Assembly (NCBI GenBank): GCA_015061465.1
Contig: SUWN01000011.1
Location: 1 to 52,842, forward strand
Direction: 5' to 3'
From: Treponema bryantii
GTDB taxonomy: Bacteria > Spirochaetota > Spirochaetia > Treponematales > Treponemataceae
DNA: 52,842 nucleotides
The translations under genes and the position numbers were made by a program. Of this stretch, positions 36,806 through 44,771 are shown one piece after another (positions within the stretch are counted from its first letter, which is position 1; each line of letters opens with the position of its first letter). The notes under the pieces were generated by a model. It made no database searches, was not told the DNA's origin, and was given only the letters and a program-made list of their open reading frames with translations.

Positions 36806-36876
36806 TACCGGACGCATTGTCCTCTTGCGCTTCCTGTTTTGTTGCACAAAACAGGTTCATCTGTTTGTAACCGAAA
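36806..36876. repeat. 71-bp direct repeat, copy 1
   Basis: Matches 37389-37459 at about 67 of 71 positions with no indels (offset 583 bp). It contains the hairpin CCTGTTTTGT-TGC-ACAAAACAGG and a second CTGTTTGT that could pair with the same arm. The similarity stops abruptly at both ends. It starts 25 bp after the lptB stop. Confidence 0.93.
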
Positions 36877-37388
36877 GAGTGAAAATCCATCTTTACGGAA
36901 ATATTGGACTTCCTTATGGGGATAACAGTTTTGGTTTATATCATATCATTGACAAACATATTTTAGAACTTGATGATTTTAATAGTTTAACAGAAGCAAT
37001 AAGTACTATAGATGATGTTTTAAGAAATGGAACAAAAAAACAAATACAAGGGCAAGATAAGTTTGTTGTAACAAAAGGAAAGTTTTTAGTATCTATTGCA
37101 GAGGAAAAAACAGGGGATTTTGTTATAACTGGTTATGATAATTCAAGAAGTGAAAAGATAAAAAAAAGAGCTTCCAACGCTACACTCCTTGACCAAAGCG
37201 CTTTTAAGAAAGATGGAACCCTTGTACTTTCAGAAGCTTATATAAAAGATAACATCAAAAATATTGACTTGTCAAGTATTCTATTTCAAAAAGCATATCA
37301 TGGAAGCCCACATAATTTTGAACGCTTTTCTACTAGTGCAATCGGAACAGGAGAAGGCGCACAATCTTTTGGATGGGGCTTATACTTC
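36877..37388 (+). pseudogene. Internal fragment of a phage/ICE polyvalent protein (PBECR nuclease and ART-like)
   Basis: An open stretch of about 170 codons without its own start or stop. The first part (GLYHIIDKHILELDDF, then VLRNGT, DKFVVTKGKFLVSIAE, DFVITGYD) resembles PBECR nuclease domains (phage barnase/EndoU/colicin-E5/RelE-like). The second (AYHGSPHNFERFSTSAIGTG, EGAQSFGWGLYF) is the start of the ADP-ribosyltransferase domain common in phage and conjugative-element polyvalent proteins. The ART domain stops at GLYF, exactly where the second 71-bp repeat begins. Domain assignments are from memory of these families. Confidence 0.65.
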
Positions 37389-37459
37389 TACCGGACGCAT
37401 TGTCCTCTTGCGCTTCTTGTTTTGTTGCACAAAACAGATACGTCTGTTTGTAACCGAAA
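37389..37459. repeat. 71-bp direct repeat, copy 2
   Basis: Second copy of the element at 36806. The four differences include the hairpin base (CC to CT) and the sequence between the inverted segments. It directly truncates the ART-like reading frame. Confidence 0.93.
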
Positions 37460-37480
37460 AAAACTCTAAAAATAAAGCGA

Positions 37481-37539
37481 AAGTTTTTCGGTTTTATACT
37501 GAAAAACTTCTTGAATTATGAAACTTTTTAAGTTAAAAT
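37481..37539 (+). promoter_or_regulatory. Hairpin plus leaderless-type promoter of the first DUF4143 ATPase
   Basis: Stem 37481-37491 with 37499-37509 (11 bp, one G-T pair) around a 7-nt loop could end transcription entering from upstream. Immediately after it come TTGAAT (37511-37516), a 17-nt spacer and TAAAAT (37534-37539), with 6 nt to ATG 37546. Confidence 0.6.
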
Positions 37540-37545
37540 CTAAAT

Positions 37546-38796
37546 ATGAGCCAATTACTGCAAGAAGATATAGAATTATTTAGACCAATTTTTATAGAAA
37601 ATCTCAAAAGATTTAAAGATGAACAGATAATAAAAATTTTATGTGGTGTTCGTCGTTGTGGAAAATCTACTATTTTAAAATCATATAAGAATGAATTGCT
37701 TTCTCTTGGTGTAAAAGAGCAAAATATTATTGAGAGACTTTATACTTCGGTAGAATTTGATTCTGATTTTGATTATAGAAAAATGTATCATGAGTTAATG
37801 GTTCTTATTGAAAAAGCAGATAAAAATCAAACAGTCTATTTGCTTTTGGATGAAGTTCAAGAAGTTGAATATTGGGAAAAATGTGTAAACTCGCTTTTTG
37901 AAAATCAAAATGTTGATATTTATGTGACAGGTTCAAATTCAAAACTTCTTTCAAGTGAAATTTCAACTTATCTTACAGGAAGGTTTGTTCAAATTCCAAT
38001 TTATACTTTATCTTTTTCTGAATTTATTGATTTTAAAAATCATTATTTTCCTAAAAATTCGGATAATGCTTTGGATTTTTATTTTGATTTGTATCTTAAA
38101 ACAGGAGGTTTTCCTTTTCTTGCAAAAACAAATCACACCCAAGATGAAAACTATCAAATTGTAGAAGGAATTTTTTCTACAGTTGTAACACGGGATATTT
38201 CAAAACGGCATAATATTTCGAATCTTGAAATGTTTAATAGAGTAGTTAGATTTATTTTGGAAAATCTAGGAAAAACTTTCAGTGCAAAAACAATTTTCGA
38301 TTTTTTTAAAAGTCAGCATCGTTCAATTTCAATAGAAACAATTTATAATTATCTTGCTTGGTTGGAAGAAGCGTTTATAATTTATAGATGCAATCGCTAT
38401 GACATTCAAGGAAAAAGTGTTTTAAAAACTCAAGAAAAATATTATCTTTCAGATATTGGTTTTAAATACAGTCAATTTGGTTATTCCCCAAAATCTATTG
38501 CTGCGATATTAGAAAATCTTGTGTATTTGGAATTACGTCGTCGAGGATTTTTGGTTTATATTGGAAAACTTGCAGATAAGGAAATTGATTTTGTTGCCAC
38601 AAAACAAGATCAAAAGATTTATGTTCAAGTTTGCAGAACCTTGCCAGAAGATTCTGACAGAGAAATTGGAAATCTAAAGATTATCAAAGATAATTATCCA
38701 AAATATGTTGTAACAATGGATTCCACCGTTTGTGGAACAGATGAAGGAATTAAAATAATTCATATAAAAGATTTTTTATTAGAAAATAATTGGTAA
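37546..38796 (+). CDS. AAA+ ATPase with DUF4143 domain
   Basis: 416 aa. N-terminal AAA_14-type ATPase with P-loop GVRRCGKSTIL (about 33-43), Walker B VYLLLDEVQEV and sensor YVTGSNSKLL, a winged-helix region (about 215-290) and a C-terminal DUF4143 region with a nuclease-like LADKEIDFVATKQDQKIYVQV. The family is often present in several copies per genome; its physiological role is not settled. It has its own promoter after the repeat-bounded fragment. A second family member is at 41068. Confidence 0.92.
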   Translation: MSQLLQEDIELFRPIFIENLKRFKDEQIIKILCGVRRCGKSTILKSYKNELLSLGVKEQNIIERLYTSVEFDSDFDYRKMYHELMVLIEKADKNQTVYLLLDEVQEVEYWEKCVNSLFENQNVDIYVTGSNSKLLSSEISTYLTGRFVQIPIYTLSFSEFIDFKNHYFPKNSDNALDFYFDLYLKTGGFPFLAKTNHTQDENYQIVEGIFSTVVTRDISKRHNISNLEMFNRVVRFILENLGKTFSAKTIFDFFKSQHRSISIETIYNYLAWLEEAFIIYRCNRYDIQGKSVLKTQEKYYLSDIGFKYSQFGYSPKSIAAILENLVYLELRRRGFLVYIGKLADKEIDFVATKQDQKIYVQVCRTLPEDSDREIGNLKIIKDNYPKYVVTMDSTVCGTDEGIKIIHIKDFLLENNW

Positions 38797-38870
38797 TGCA
38801 AGTAAAGTTTTTATAGCGGGCGGCGTTGGAACAATATTTTGGCGGTAATAAATCCACTTATAAAAGTACC

Positions 38871-38949
38871 AACGTACCAGTTTTACTTTGTAAAACTGGG
38901 AGCGTGAGTAAAAAGTATTTTATTCAAAAAAGCAACAGAAACTCACGCT
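38871..38949. terminator. Hairpin repeats between convergent ATPase and DEAD-box genes
   Basis: CCAGTTTTAC-TTT-GTAAAACTGG (38877-38899) is a 10-bp perfect hairpin whose left arm resembles the one at 21029. Next to it GAGCGTGAGT (38900-38909) pairs with ACTCACGCTC (38940-38949) across a 30-nt T/A-rich loop. Both lie beyond the stops of two converging genes and may terminate them. Confidence 0.55.
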
Positions 38950-40919
38950 CAAGATCTTTCCGCCTTTGAGCTTTTTTTGTATTTGGCTGCGCCTTTTCTT
39001 TGTTCGGTTTGAACGTGAACGTTTGGACGGTTGCCTTTGCTGCGGCTTTCTTTTCTTGATTCAAATTTTTTGTTTGAATCTTTATTTTTTACAAAGTCAG
39101 AAACGTTTTTCTTTTCGCTTGAATTTTTTCGTCTTTGTTTGGAATCGTCGGCTTTTTGTCTTCGGCTCATTCCATCTTTTACATCGTAGTGCATGTGTGG
39201 AATTTTTTTGTTGCTCTTAGACATTTCAATTGCTTTTCGGGCAGATGCTTTTGGTAAACTAACAAGTGTAAATTCTCTTGCCATATCGATTTGATCAACT
39301 TGGCGACCAGGAATGTGAAGCATATTGCTAAAGAATTCGGCAATATCTTTTGGACGAAGTCCATCTTTTTTTCCAAGTTGAACGTAGATTCTGCTCATAT
39401 CATCTTGTTTGCCAAAATCTTTTTGAACGCTGATTCTTCCGTAATGTTTTGGACTAAGTTGTTCGCCATAAACTGTTGCAAGAACGGCAGCGAGAACTTT
39501 TTGAGCATCTTGTTCTTTACACAAATCTTGTGCCATATTTGCAAAAAAATCAGAAACTTCGATTGGCGTTTTTGTTTCTATAGTTTGAACTTCAGAAGTT
39601 TCTTGTGTGATTTGTTCTGTTGATTCTGGAATTTCGGAAAGTTCATCTTGTTCAGTTGGATTAGAAGTTGCAAATTCCTCTTGCTGAATTTGTTGCGATG
39701 TTATTGTAAAAAGAGTTTCTTGCAAAGTTTTAATGATTCTTTGCTGTTTGATTTCCAAAACATCGTGAATTGTCGGAATTTTTTCTTCTGTCATTTTTCC
39801 TTTGCTTGCTTTTGCAATGGCAGATTGTAAAAATCCGAGTTTTCGTCTTTCTTCTGGACGAACTAAAGTTACAGCAATTCCTGTAGAGCCAGCGCGACCT
39901 GTTCGACCGATTCTGTGAACATAAGTTGCACCATCAAAAGGAAGAGAATAGTTTACAACATGACTTAAACCTGTGATGTCAATTCCGCGGGCTGCAACGT
40001 CTGTTGCAACAAGAATGCGTGTTTTTTTCATGCGGAAACGTTCCAAAACTTTTTCACGTTGGTTTTGCATAATATCACCGTGAAGTGCTGCCGCAGAATA
40101 TCCGCGTAAATCAAGCATTTTTGTTACGTTGTCGGCATCCATTTTTGTTTGGGTAAAAACAAGTCCGTAAAAATCTGGCGACATATCAATAATTCTGACA
40201 AGCGCTTCGATTTTATCGCTTTCTTTTACAACCCAATATTTTTGGTCAATGAGTAAAGGTTCATCAATAATTCCTTCTTCTTCGATAATTTCATATTCGC
40301 CCATAAATTCAGAAGCGATTTTTAAAATTGGAGAAGGCATTGTTGCACTAAAAAGTAAGATTCTACAATCAGGATTTGCGTGTTTAAAAATTTCTTCGAT
40401 GTCTTCGATAAAACCCATGTCGAGCATTTCATCGCCTTCATCAAGAATAAAATACTTAATTTTGCTTAAATCTAAAGTTTTTTTTTCGATATGGTCTTTT
40501 ACACGGCCGGGAGTTCCTACAACAATTTCGCATCCACGTTTTAAATCTTTAATCTGAGTTGAATATGATGCTCCACCGTATAAAACAGTTGTTCTAGGAT
40601 ATGCGCCTTGAGTAAAAGATTGAAATTCTGTACAAGTTTGCATTGCCAACTCTCTAGTTGGTTCCAAAATAAGTGCTTGTACGTTTTCGCATTTTTCGTG
40701 AATATTTTGAATGATTGGTAGTCCGAATGCGGCTGTTTTTCCAGTTCCGGTTCTTGCTTTTGCAATTAAATTTGTGTCGCCAGTTAAAAGACGAGGAATT
40801 GCTAAAACTTGGATTGGAGAAGGGATTTCAAAACCTTTTTTCTCGACAGCCTGTAATGTGTATTCATCAAGCCCTAAGTCTTTAAAAGTAACAATGTCTG
40901 ATTCTTCGTTATTTTCCAT
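38949..40919 (-). CDS. DEAD-box RNA helicase with DbpA-type RNA-binding domain
   Basis: 656 aa. RecA core motifs: Q motif GFEIPSPIQVLAIP, motif I ARTGTGKTAA, Ia PTRELAMQ, motif II read as DEGD (ILDEGDEMLDMGF) instead of DEAD, motif III SAT, motif VI HRIGRTGRAG. After an acidic linker (about 395-455) comes a DbpA-like RNA-binding domain (about 470-570), then a basic Lys/Arg/Ser tail. Probable roles are ribosome assembly or cold-shock RNA remodelling (CsdA/DeaD type). TTGAAA, 17 nt, TATATT lies 11 nt before the ATG (40959-40931), giving a very short leader. Confidence 0.94.
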   Translation of the reverse strand: MENNEESDIVTFKDLGLDEYTLQAVEKKGFEIPSPIQVLAIPRLLTGDTNLIAKARTGTGKTAAFGLPIIQNIHEKCENVQALILEPTRELAMQTCTEFQSFTQGAYPRTTVLYGGASYSTQIKDLKRGCEIVVGTPGRVKDHIEKKTLDLSKIKYFILDEGDEMLDMGFIEDIEEIFKHANPDCRILLFSATMPSPILKIASEFMGEYEIIEEEGIIDEPLLIDQKYWVVKESDKIEALVRIIDMSPDFYGLVFTQTKMDADNVTKMLDLRGYSAAALHGDIMQNQREKVLERFRMKKTRILVATDVAARGIDITGLSHVVNYSLPFDGATYVHRIGRTGRAGSTGIAVTLVRPEERRKLGFLQSAIAKASKGKMTEEKIPTIHDVLEIKQQRIIKTLQETLFTITSQQIQQEEFATSNPTEQDELSEIPESTEQITQETSEVQTIETKTPIEVSDFFANMAQDLCKEQDAQKVLAAVLATVYGEQLSPKHYGRISVQKDFGKQDDMSRIYVQLGKKDGLRPKDIAEFFSNMLHIPGRQVDQIDMAREFTLVSLPKASARKAIEMSKSNKKIPHMHYDVKDGMSRRQKADDSKQRRKNSSEKKNVSDFVKNKDSNKKFESRKESRSKGNRPNVHVQTEQRKGAAKYKKSSKAERS

Positions 40920-40930
40920 ATATTTAATAG

Positions 40931-40959
40931 AATATAAACGAATATTTTTGTTGTTTCAA
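40931..40959 (-). promoter_or_regulatory. Promoter of the DEAD-box helicase gene
   Basis: Minus strand TTGAAA (40959-40954), 17-nt spacer, TATATT (40936-40931), 11 nt to the ATG at 40919. No Shine-Dalgarno is visible in the short leader. Confidence 0.5.
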
Positions 40960-41055
40960 GTAAGCCATTTTCTTAAAATTGTATATTTTTAAAATTATTC
41001 CCTCATAAAATAGTAAAATTTGTATATTTTTTCCACTTTTTTTGTAAATGTGTGT

Positions 41056-41061
41056 TATAAT
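41056..41061 (+). promoter_or_regulatory. -10 element of the second DUF4143 ATPase
   Basis: TATAAT lies 6 nt before ATG 41068, with no Shine-Dalgarno between them. A matching -35 is not clear. The position fixes the start at 41068 rather than in-frame codons upstream. Confidence 0.5.
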
Positions 41062-41067
41062 TTAATT

Positions 41068-42402
41068 ATGTACTTAAAAAGAAAAATTGATGAATATTTG
41101 ATTTCGTGGAAAAACTCAGATGAAAAGAAACCTCTTATTGTAAAAGGTGCAAGACAAATAGGTAAAACAGCTTCTATTGAACATTTTGCCCAAAATTATG
41201 AATACTTTATAAATATAAATTTTTCACTTGAATCAAAATATAAAACAATTTGTTCAGATAGCTTTGACGCTGATGCAGTTATAAAAAACATTTCTCGAAT
41301 TGATCCATCAAAAAAAATTGTGGCTGAAAAAACGCTTATCCTTTTTGATGAAATTCAAGATTATCCAGAAATTGCTACAACTTTAAAATCCTTTTGCTTA
41401 AGTGGAAAATTTGATGTTATTTGTAGTGGCTCAATGCTTGGTGTAAATTACAAAAAAATTCAAAGTAATAGTGTAGGTTATAAATCAGAATATTCTATGC
41501 AATCTTTAGATTTTGAAGAGTTTTTATGGGCAAAAGGATATGGAAAAGATGATATTGAAGATTTGCTTTCTCATATGAAATCTGGAGAGCCTTTTAATCA
41601 AACTACATTATCTGTTTTTAATGAACTTTTTCTTGATTATTGCATTTTAGGAGGAATGCCAAAAGTTGTTTCAAATTATATAAAGAAAGGAACTTTTGAA
41701 GGAAGCCTTGAGTTACAACATGAATTAATAAACGATTACAAAGAAGATATAAAAAAATATGTGGATGGAATAGACAAAACTCGCGTACTAAATGTTTTTA
41801 ATCATATTCCAGTTCAACTTGCAAAAGAAAATAAAAAATTTCAGATTTCAAAAGTCGCAAATGGAGCTAGATTTAAAGATTATTGGGGTTGTATAGAGTG
41901 GCTTAATGATGCGGGAATGATTAACATTTGCTATTGTCTTCATACGCCAGATTTGCCACTAAAAGGTAATTATGAAGATGAAAAATACAAGATTTACTTT
42001 AGAGACACAGGACTTCTGATTGCAAATCTTGATGACGAATCTCAAGATGATTTAAGAGCCAATAAAAATATGAATGTTTATAAGGGGGCATTATATGAAA
42101 ATGTAATTGCCGAAGCCCTTTGTAAACAAGGATATGAATTATTTTATTATAAAAAAGAAAATTCCACATTGGAACAAGATTTCTTTTTACGTACAAAAAA
42201 ATCTTTGGTTCCAGTAGAAGTAAAATCTACAAATAGTAAAGCAAAATCTTTATCAACCTTAATTAAGAGCGATTCTTATCCAGATATCACAACTGGAATA
42301 AAATTAATTCATGGAAACATTGGATTTGAAAATAAAATCCATACTTTTCCATATTTCTGTGCATTTTTGCTTAAACGGTATTTGTCATCTGTAGAGTTTT
42401 AA
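41068..42402 (+). CDS. AAA+ ATPase with DUF4143 domain (second copy)
   Basis: 444 aa. P-loop KGARQIGKTASI (about 25-36), Walker B TLILFDEIQDYPE and sensor CSGSMLGVNY, followed by a DUF4143 region with nuclease-like EQDFFLRTKKSLVPVEVKS. It belongs to a different subgroup from the copy at 37546 (ARQIGKT versus RRCGKST), so it is not a recent duplicate. It forms the left part of the accessory segment with AT-rich membrane genes and Rhs remnants to its right. Confidence 0.92.
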   Translation: MYLKRKIDEYLISWKNSDEKKPLIVKGARQIGKTASIEHFAQNYEYFININFSLESKYKTICSDSFDADAVIKNISRIDPSKKIVAEKTLILFDEIQDYPEIATTLKSFCLSGKFDVICSGSMLGVNYKKIQSNSVGYKSEYSMQSLDFEEFLWAKGYGKDDIEDLLSHMKSGEPFNQTTLSVFNELFLDYCILGGMPKVVSNYIKKGTFEGSLELQHELINDYKEDIKKYVDGIDKTRVLNVFNHIPVQLAKENKKFQISKVANGARFKDYWGCIEWLNDAGMINICYCLHTPDLPLKGNYEDEKYKIYFRDTGLLIANLDDESQDDLRANKNMNVYKGALYENVIAEALCKQGYELFYYKKENSTLEQDFFLRTKKSLVPVEVKSTNSKAKSLSTLIKSDSYPDITTGIKLIHGNIGFENKIHTFPYFCAFLLKRYLSSVEF

Positions 42403-42443
42403 ATTTGTCAATTTAAAACAATTGAATTGAATGGAAGGTAGAT

Positions 42444-42809
42444 ATGATTATGGATATATTTATTTTTTTCTGTTTAGTATTTAATACTTTTTCTATGATT
42501 TATGCGGAGGTTAAATCAGATACTTCTATATTTATAGGTATAATATTTAATTTATTGGTATATATAATTTCGCTTACAATTTTGAAAAGAATAATAAAAA
42601 CATATAAAAAACAGATACAAATTATAATGTTATTGCATGCTGTTATTAGTATGATTGCATTTATATTGATTTTATACAGAAAAGAATATAACGATATAGG
42701 GTCCATATCTTCTTGTGTTGGAATTTTATCTAGTTATTTAACACTCTGTATAAAAAAATATTGCAAGAGGAAGACTGAAGGAAAAAAAGAGTATTTGGAA
42801 AATGATTAA
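42444..42809 (+). CDS. Small membrane protein, 121 aa
   Basis: Not recognised. About four hydrophobic segments (residues 4-20, 28-47, 58-76, 86-103) with a Lys-rich C terminus. GGAAGG lies just before ATG 42444. It overlaps the next gene by 8 bp. Base composition is markedly more AT-rich than housekeeping genes around it, suggesting transfer. Position upstream of Rhs fragments fits a membrane immunity protein, but nothing in the sequence proves it. Confidence 0.6.
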   Translation: MIMDIFIFFCLVFNTFSMIYAEVKSDTSIFIGIIFNLLVYIISLTILKRIIKTYKKQIQIIMLLHAVISMIAFILILYRKEYNDIGSISSCVGILSSYLTLCIKKYCKRKTEGKKEYLEND

Positions 42810-43338
42810 AGATATAATAAGAACAATTGTTATGGATGAAGAAAGAATGAAAAAGATTTTAACTGAAAAAAAATCAGTATTTTTATTAATTTTTTTATTT
42901 ACAAATGTAATTTTTACAGTGATTTTTAATTGTTTTTTATTTTTTACAGAACAGGATTTTTCATTTTATGAATATTTTTTGCTTTCGTTTATAGAAATAA
43001 AAAACAATTGCGTTTTTTGTCTTTTATGGATATTAATTTTGTTTTTAATTTTTTGTAATAAGTTAGAAAAAAAACAGTGTGTGGACTTAGTGTTAAAAAC
43101 AATCATTTCAATGAAATTTATATATCCGCTATATACAGTTATCTTTCACTATTTTGAAAATGGTATAATTTTATTAGGCATAATTTTATACGATATTATA
43201 TTTGTAATTAAGTTTTTAAAAGTGAATATCCAGGAAGATGTAAGTACAATTGCAAAAATAAGGTTATATGTAATTCTTTCATTTTTTATACTTTTAATGG
43301 TTTATGGTGGTATTTATAAATTATTATTGTTACAGTAA
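42802..43338 (+). CDS. Membrane protein, 178 aa
   Basis: Not recognised; the general layout (N-terminal charged helix then about five hydrophobic segments at about 28-48, 70-88, 108-125, 128-140 and 155-175) is like small Yip1-type membrane proteins. Translationally coupled to the 121-aa gene by an 8-bp overlap. Very rich in Phe, Ile and Leu and low in G+C. Possibly the partner of a lost toxin. Confidence 0.6.
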   Translation: MIKDIIRTIVMDEERMKKILTEKKSVFLLIFLFTNVIFTVIFNCFLFFTEQDFSFYEYFLLSFIEIKNNCVFCLLWILILFLIFCNKLEKKQCVDLVLKTIISMKFIYPLYTVIFHYFENGIILLGIILYDIIFVIKFLKVNIQEDVSTIAKIRLYVILSFFILLMVYGGIYKLLLLQ

Positions 43339-43424
43339 AATAACTTTCCATAAAAACAGCTTTGGAGGAAAATAACACAATAATTTTTCTGATTTTGCTG
43401 TAAAAATAGAAAAAATCGGGTTAA

Positions 43425-43827
43425 AATATAGATACATATTTAGGGAAGGATGAAAAATTAGCAGAAGGTTCGTTGGAAACTGCTGATTTTGATGGAATGT
43501 ACACAGGCTGTGATTACGACGCAGAAACAGGTTTGACATACCATTGGAATAGATGGAGAAGTGAAGATGGAAGCTGTTTCATAAGCGAAGACCCAATCCG
43601 TGATGGAATGAACAGGTATGGGTATGCAGGTTGTAATTCTATGGTGTATACAGCCCCAACGGGGTTAGCTACATATATAAATGGAGTATATGATGGACCG
43701 TATAATCCCAAAGTTTTGGAAAGAAGCATCTGCTGATTTTGCAAATTCTGCAAATGGTGATGTATCTGCATTACTTGTCCCGAATTTTTCATTTAACTAT
43801 CCAGGTCAAATACTTTTAAGGATATAG
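43425..43827 (+). pseudogene. Rhs core end and toxin tail, frameshifted
   Basis: The frame opened at 43425 carries the end of an Rhs-type shell: YTGCDYDAETGLTYHWNRW, CFISEDPIRDGMNRYGYAG, then MVYTAPTGL, the usual boundary before the variable toxin. The frame then stops at 43736. Reading +1 from 43708 restores an open tail (PKFWKEASADFANSANGDVS to 43827), so one extra base, most simply a C in CCC at 43707-43709, breaks it. There is no full-length Rhs gene upstream; only about 100 codons of the shell remain. It is an orphan toxin tail. Confidence 0.8.
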
Positions 43828-43896
43828 AGTTTGATATTCTTTTATCAAATTCTAATGTAACTTCTATTAATTTGATATGGTAAAGGGAAAATATTT

Positions 43897-44229
43897 ATGA
43901 ATATTAATCAGTTAATTGAATTATGGGTTATAAATACTCCTTATCCTCATGTTGATGATGAAAATATAATAAAAAATGTTCCAAATGGAAATCAACTATT
44001 ATGTGAGTTAAAAAAGATTTTATATCAAGTTTTCGAGTTTGAAAATATTGTTAGAGGCGAATATTTATCTTTAATAACGCCCGGCAATACAAATGAAGAA
44101 ATTAAGGCTATTTTTGAAAAAATTCGACAAACTTTATTACCAAAATTGATAACAAGAGATAGAGATATATCAAACGAATCCTATATAAAATTAATTGATA
44201 TATTGATATATAATTGTTTTATGCATTAA
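43897..44229 (+). CDS. Possible immunity protein, 110 aa
   Basis: Soluble, mostly helical, acidic 110-aa protein (ELWVINTPYPHVDDENI, then VPNGNQLLCELKKILYQVFEF). No known family recognised. It lies directly between two broken Rhs toxin tails, the usual place for an orphan immunity gene. AGGG lies upstream of the ATG. The frame is intact, unlike its neighbours. Confidence 0.55.
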   Translation: MNINQLIELWVINTPYPHVDDENIIKNVPNGNQLLCELKKILYQVFEFENIVRGEYLSLITPGNTNEEIKAIFEKIRQTLLPKLITRDRDISNESYIKLIDILIYNCFMH

Positions 44230-44230
44230 G

Positions 44231-44771
44231 TTCACCAGTAAAGTTAGTTTTGCACAATTAGAATTAATACAAGTTGTTATTCAAGGTGAAAAAGCTATAA
44301 GTGATATTCTTGGATATTTTGATTTAGGATATAATAAAGTCATGGTTCTACTAAAAATAATATATATGAATTTAAAAATGATGCAGATGCTTATAATTTT
44401 TTAAGCAGTCTAAAAGAAGGAGAGATTCGTAATGGGTGGAAACGGGAATTCAGAGATGCTTGTCATCAAGATGGTGATAAATATAGAGATGAAAAATATT
44501 GTAATGTAGATGGTCGTGAAATTGTATTTGATGGGAAGTCTATAGCTGAAGGAAATCCAACAATAGATAGAAAACCAATGACAATGGGTACATATAATTA
44601 CTGTGATTCTGGTGAAAAGCCGTCTACTGAAAATGGTAATAATAATATATTATGAAAGGAATGGGACATGGTGTTGTATATCTTGCTCCATGGTATATAT
44701 TAGGAAATTCAAGAGAAGGATCTTCTTCTGTATCAGCAATAGTTGGAAGAATTCGGGAGTGTGTGAAATGA
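44231..44771 (+). pseudogene. Second Rhs-type toxin tail with two frameshifts
   Basis: Three adjoining frames read as one protein: 44231-44338 (SKVSFAQLELIQVVIQGEK, then LGYNK), 44341-44655 (HGSTKNNIYEFKNDADAYNF, WKREFRDACHQDGDKYRDEK, GTYNYCDSGEK) and 44652-44771 (MKGMGHGVVYLAPWYILGNS, SAIVGRIRECVK). The GTYNY motif followed by GHGVVYLAPWYILGN resembles tails I recall from Rhs toxins. Each junction needs one missing base. The last frame ends in an ATGA overlap with the following lipoprotein gene. Confidence 0.7.

Noticed and set aside
36806..37459. The 71-bp repeats as integron attC sites
   Set aside because: Size and hairpin content fit, but no GTTRRRY/RYYYAAC core pair was found at the ends and the enclosed piece lacks a complete gene. 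Left as an unclassified repeat.
44603..44767. GTG start extending the 44768 lipoprotein
   Set aside because: The extension is out-of-frame toxin remnant and would bury the signal peptide.
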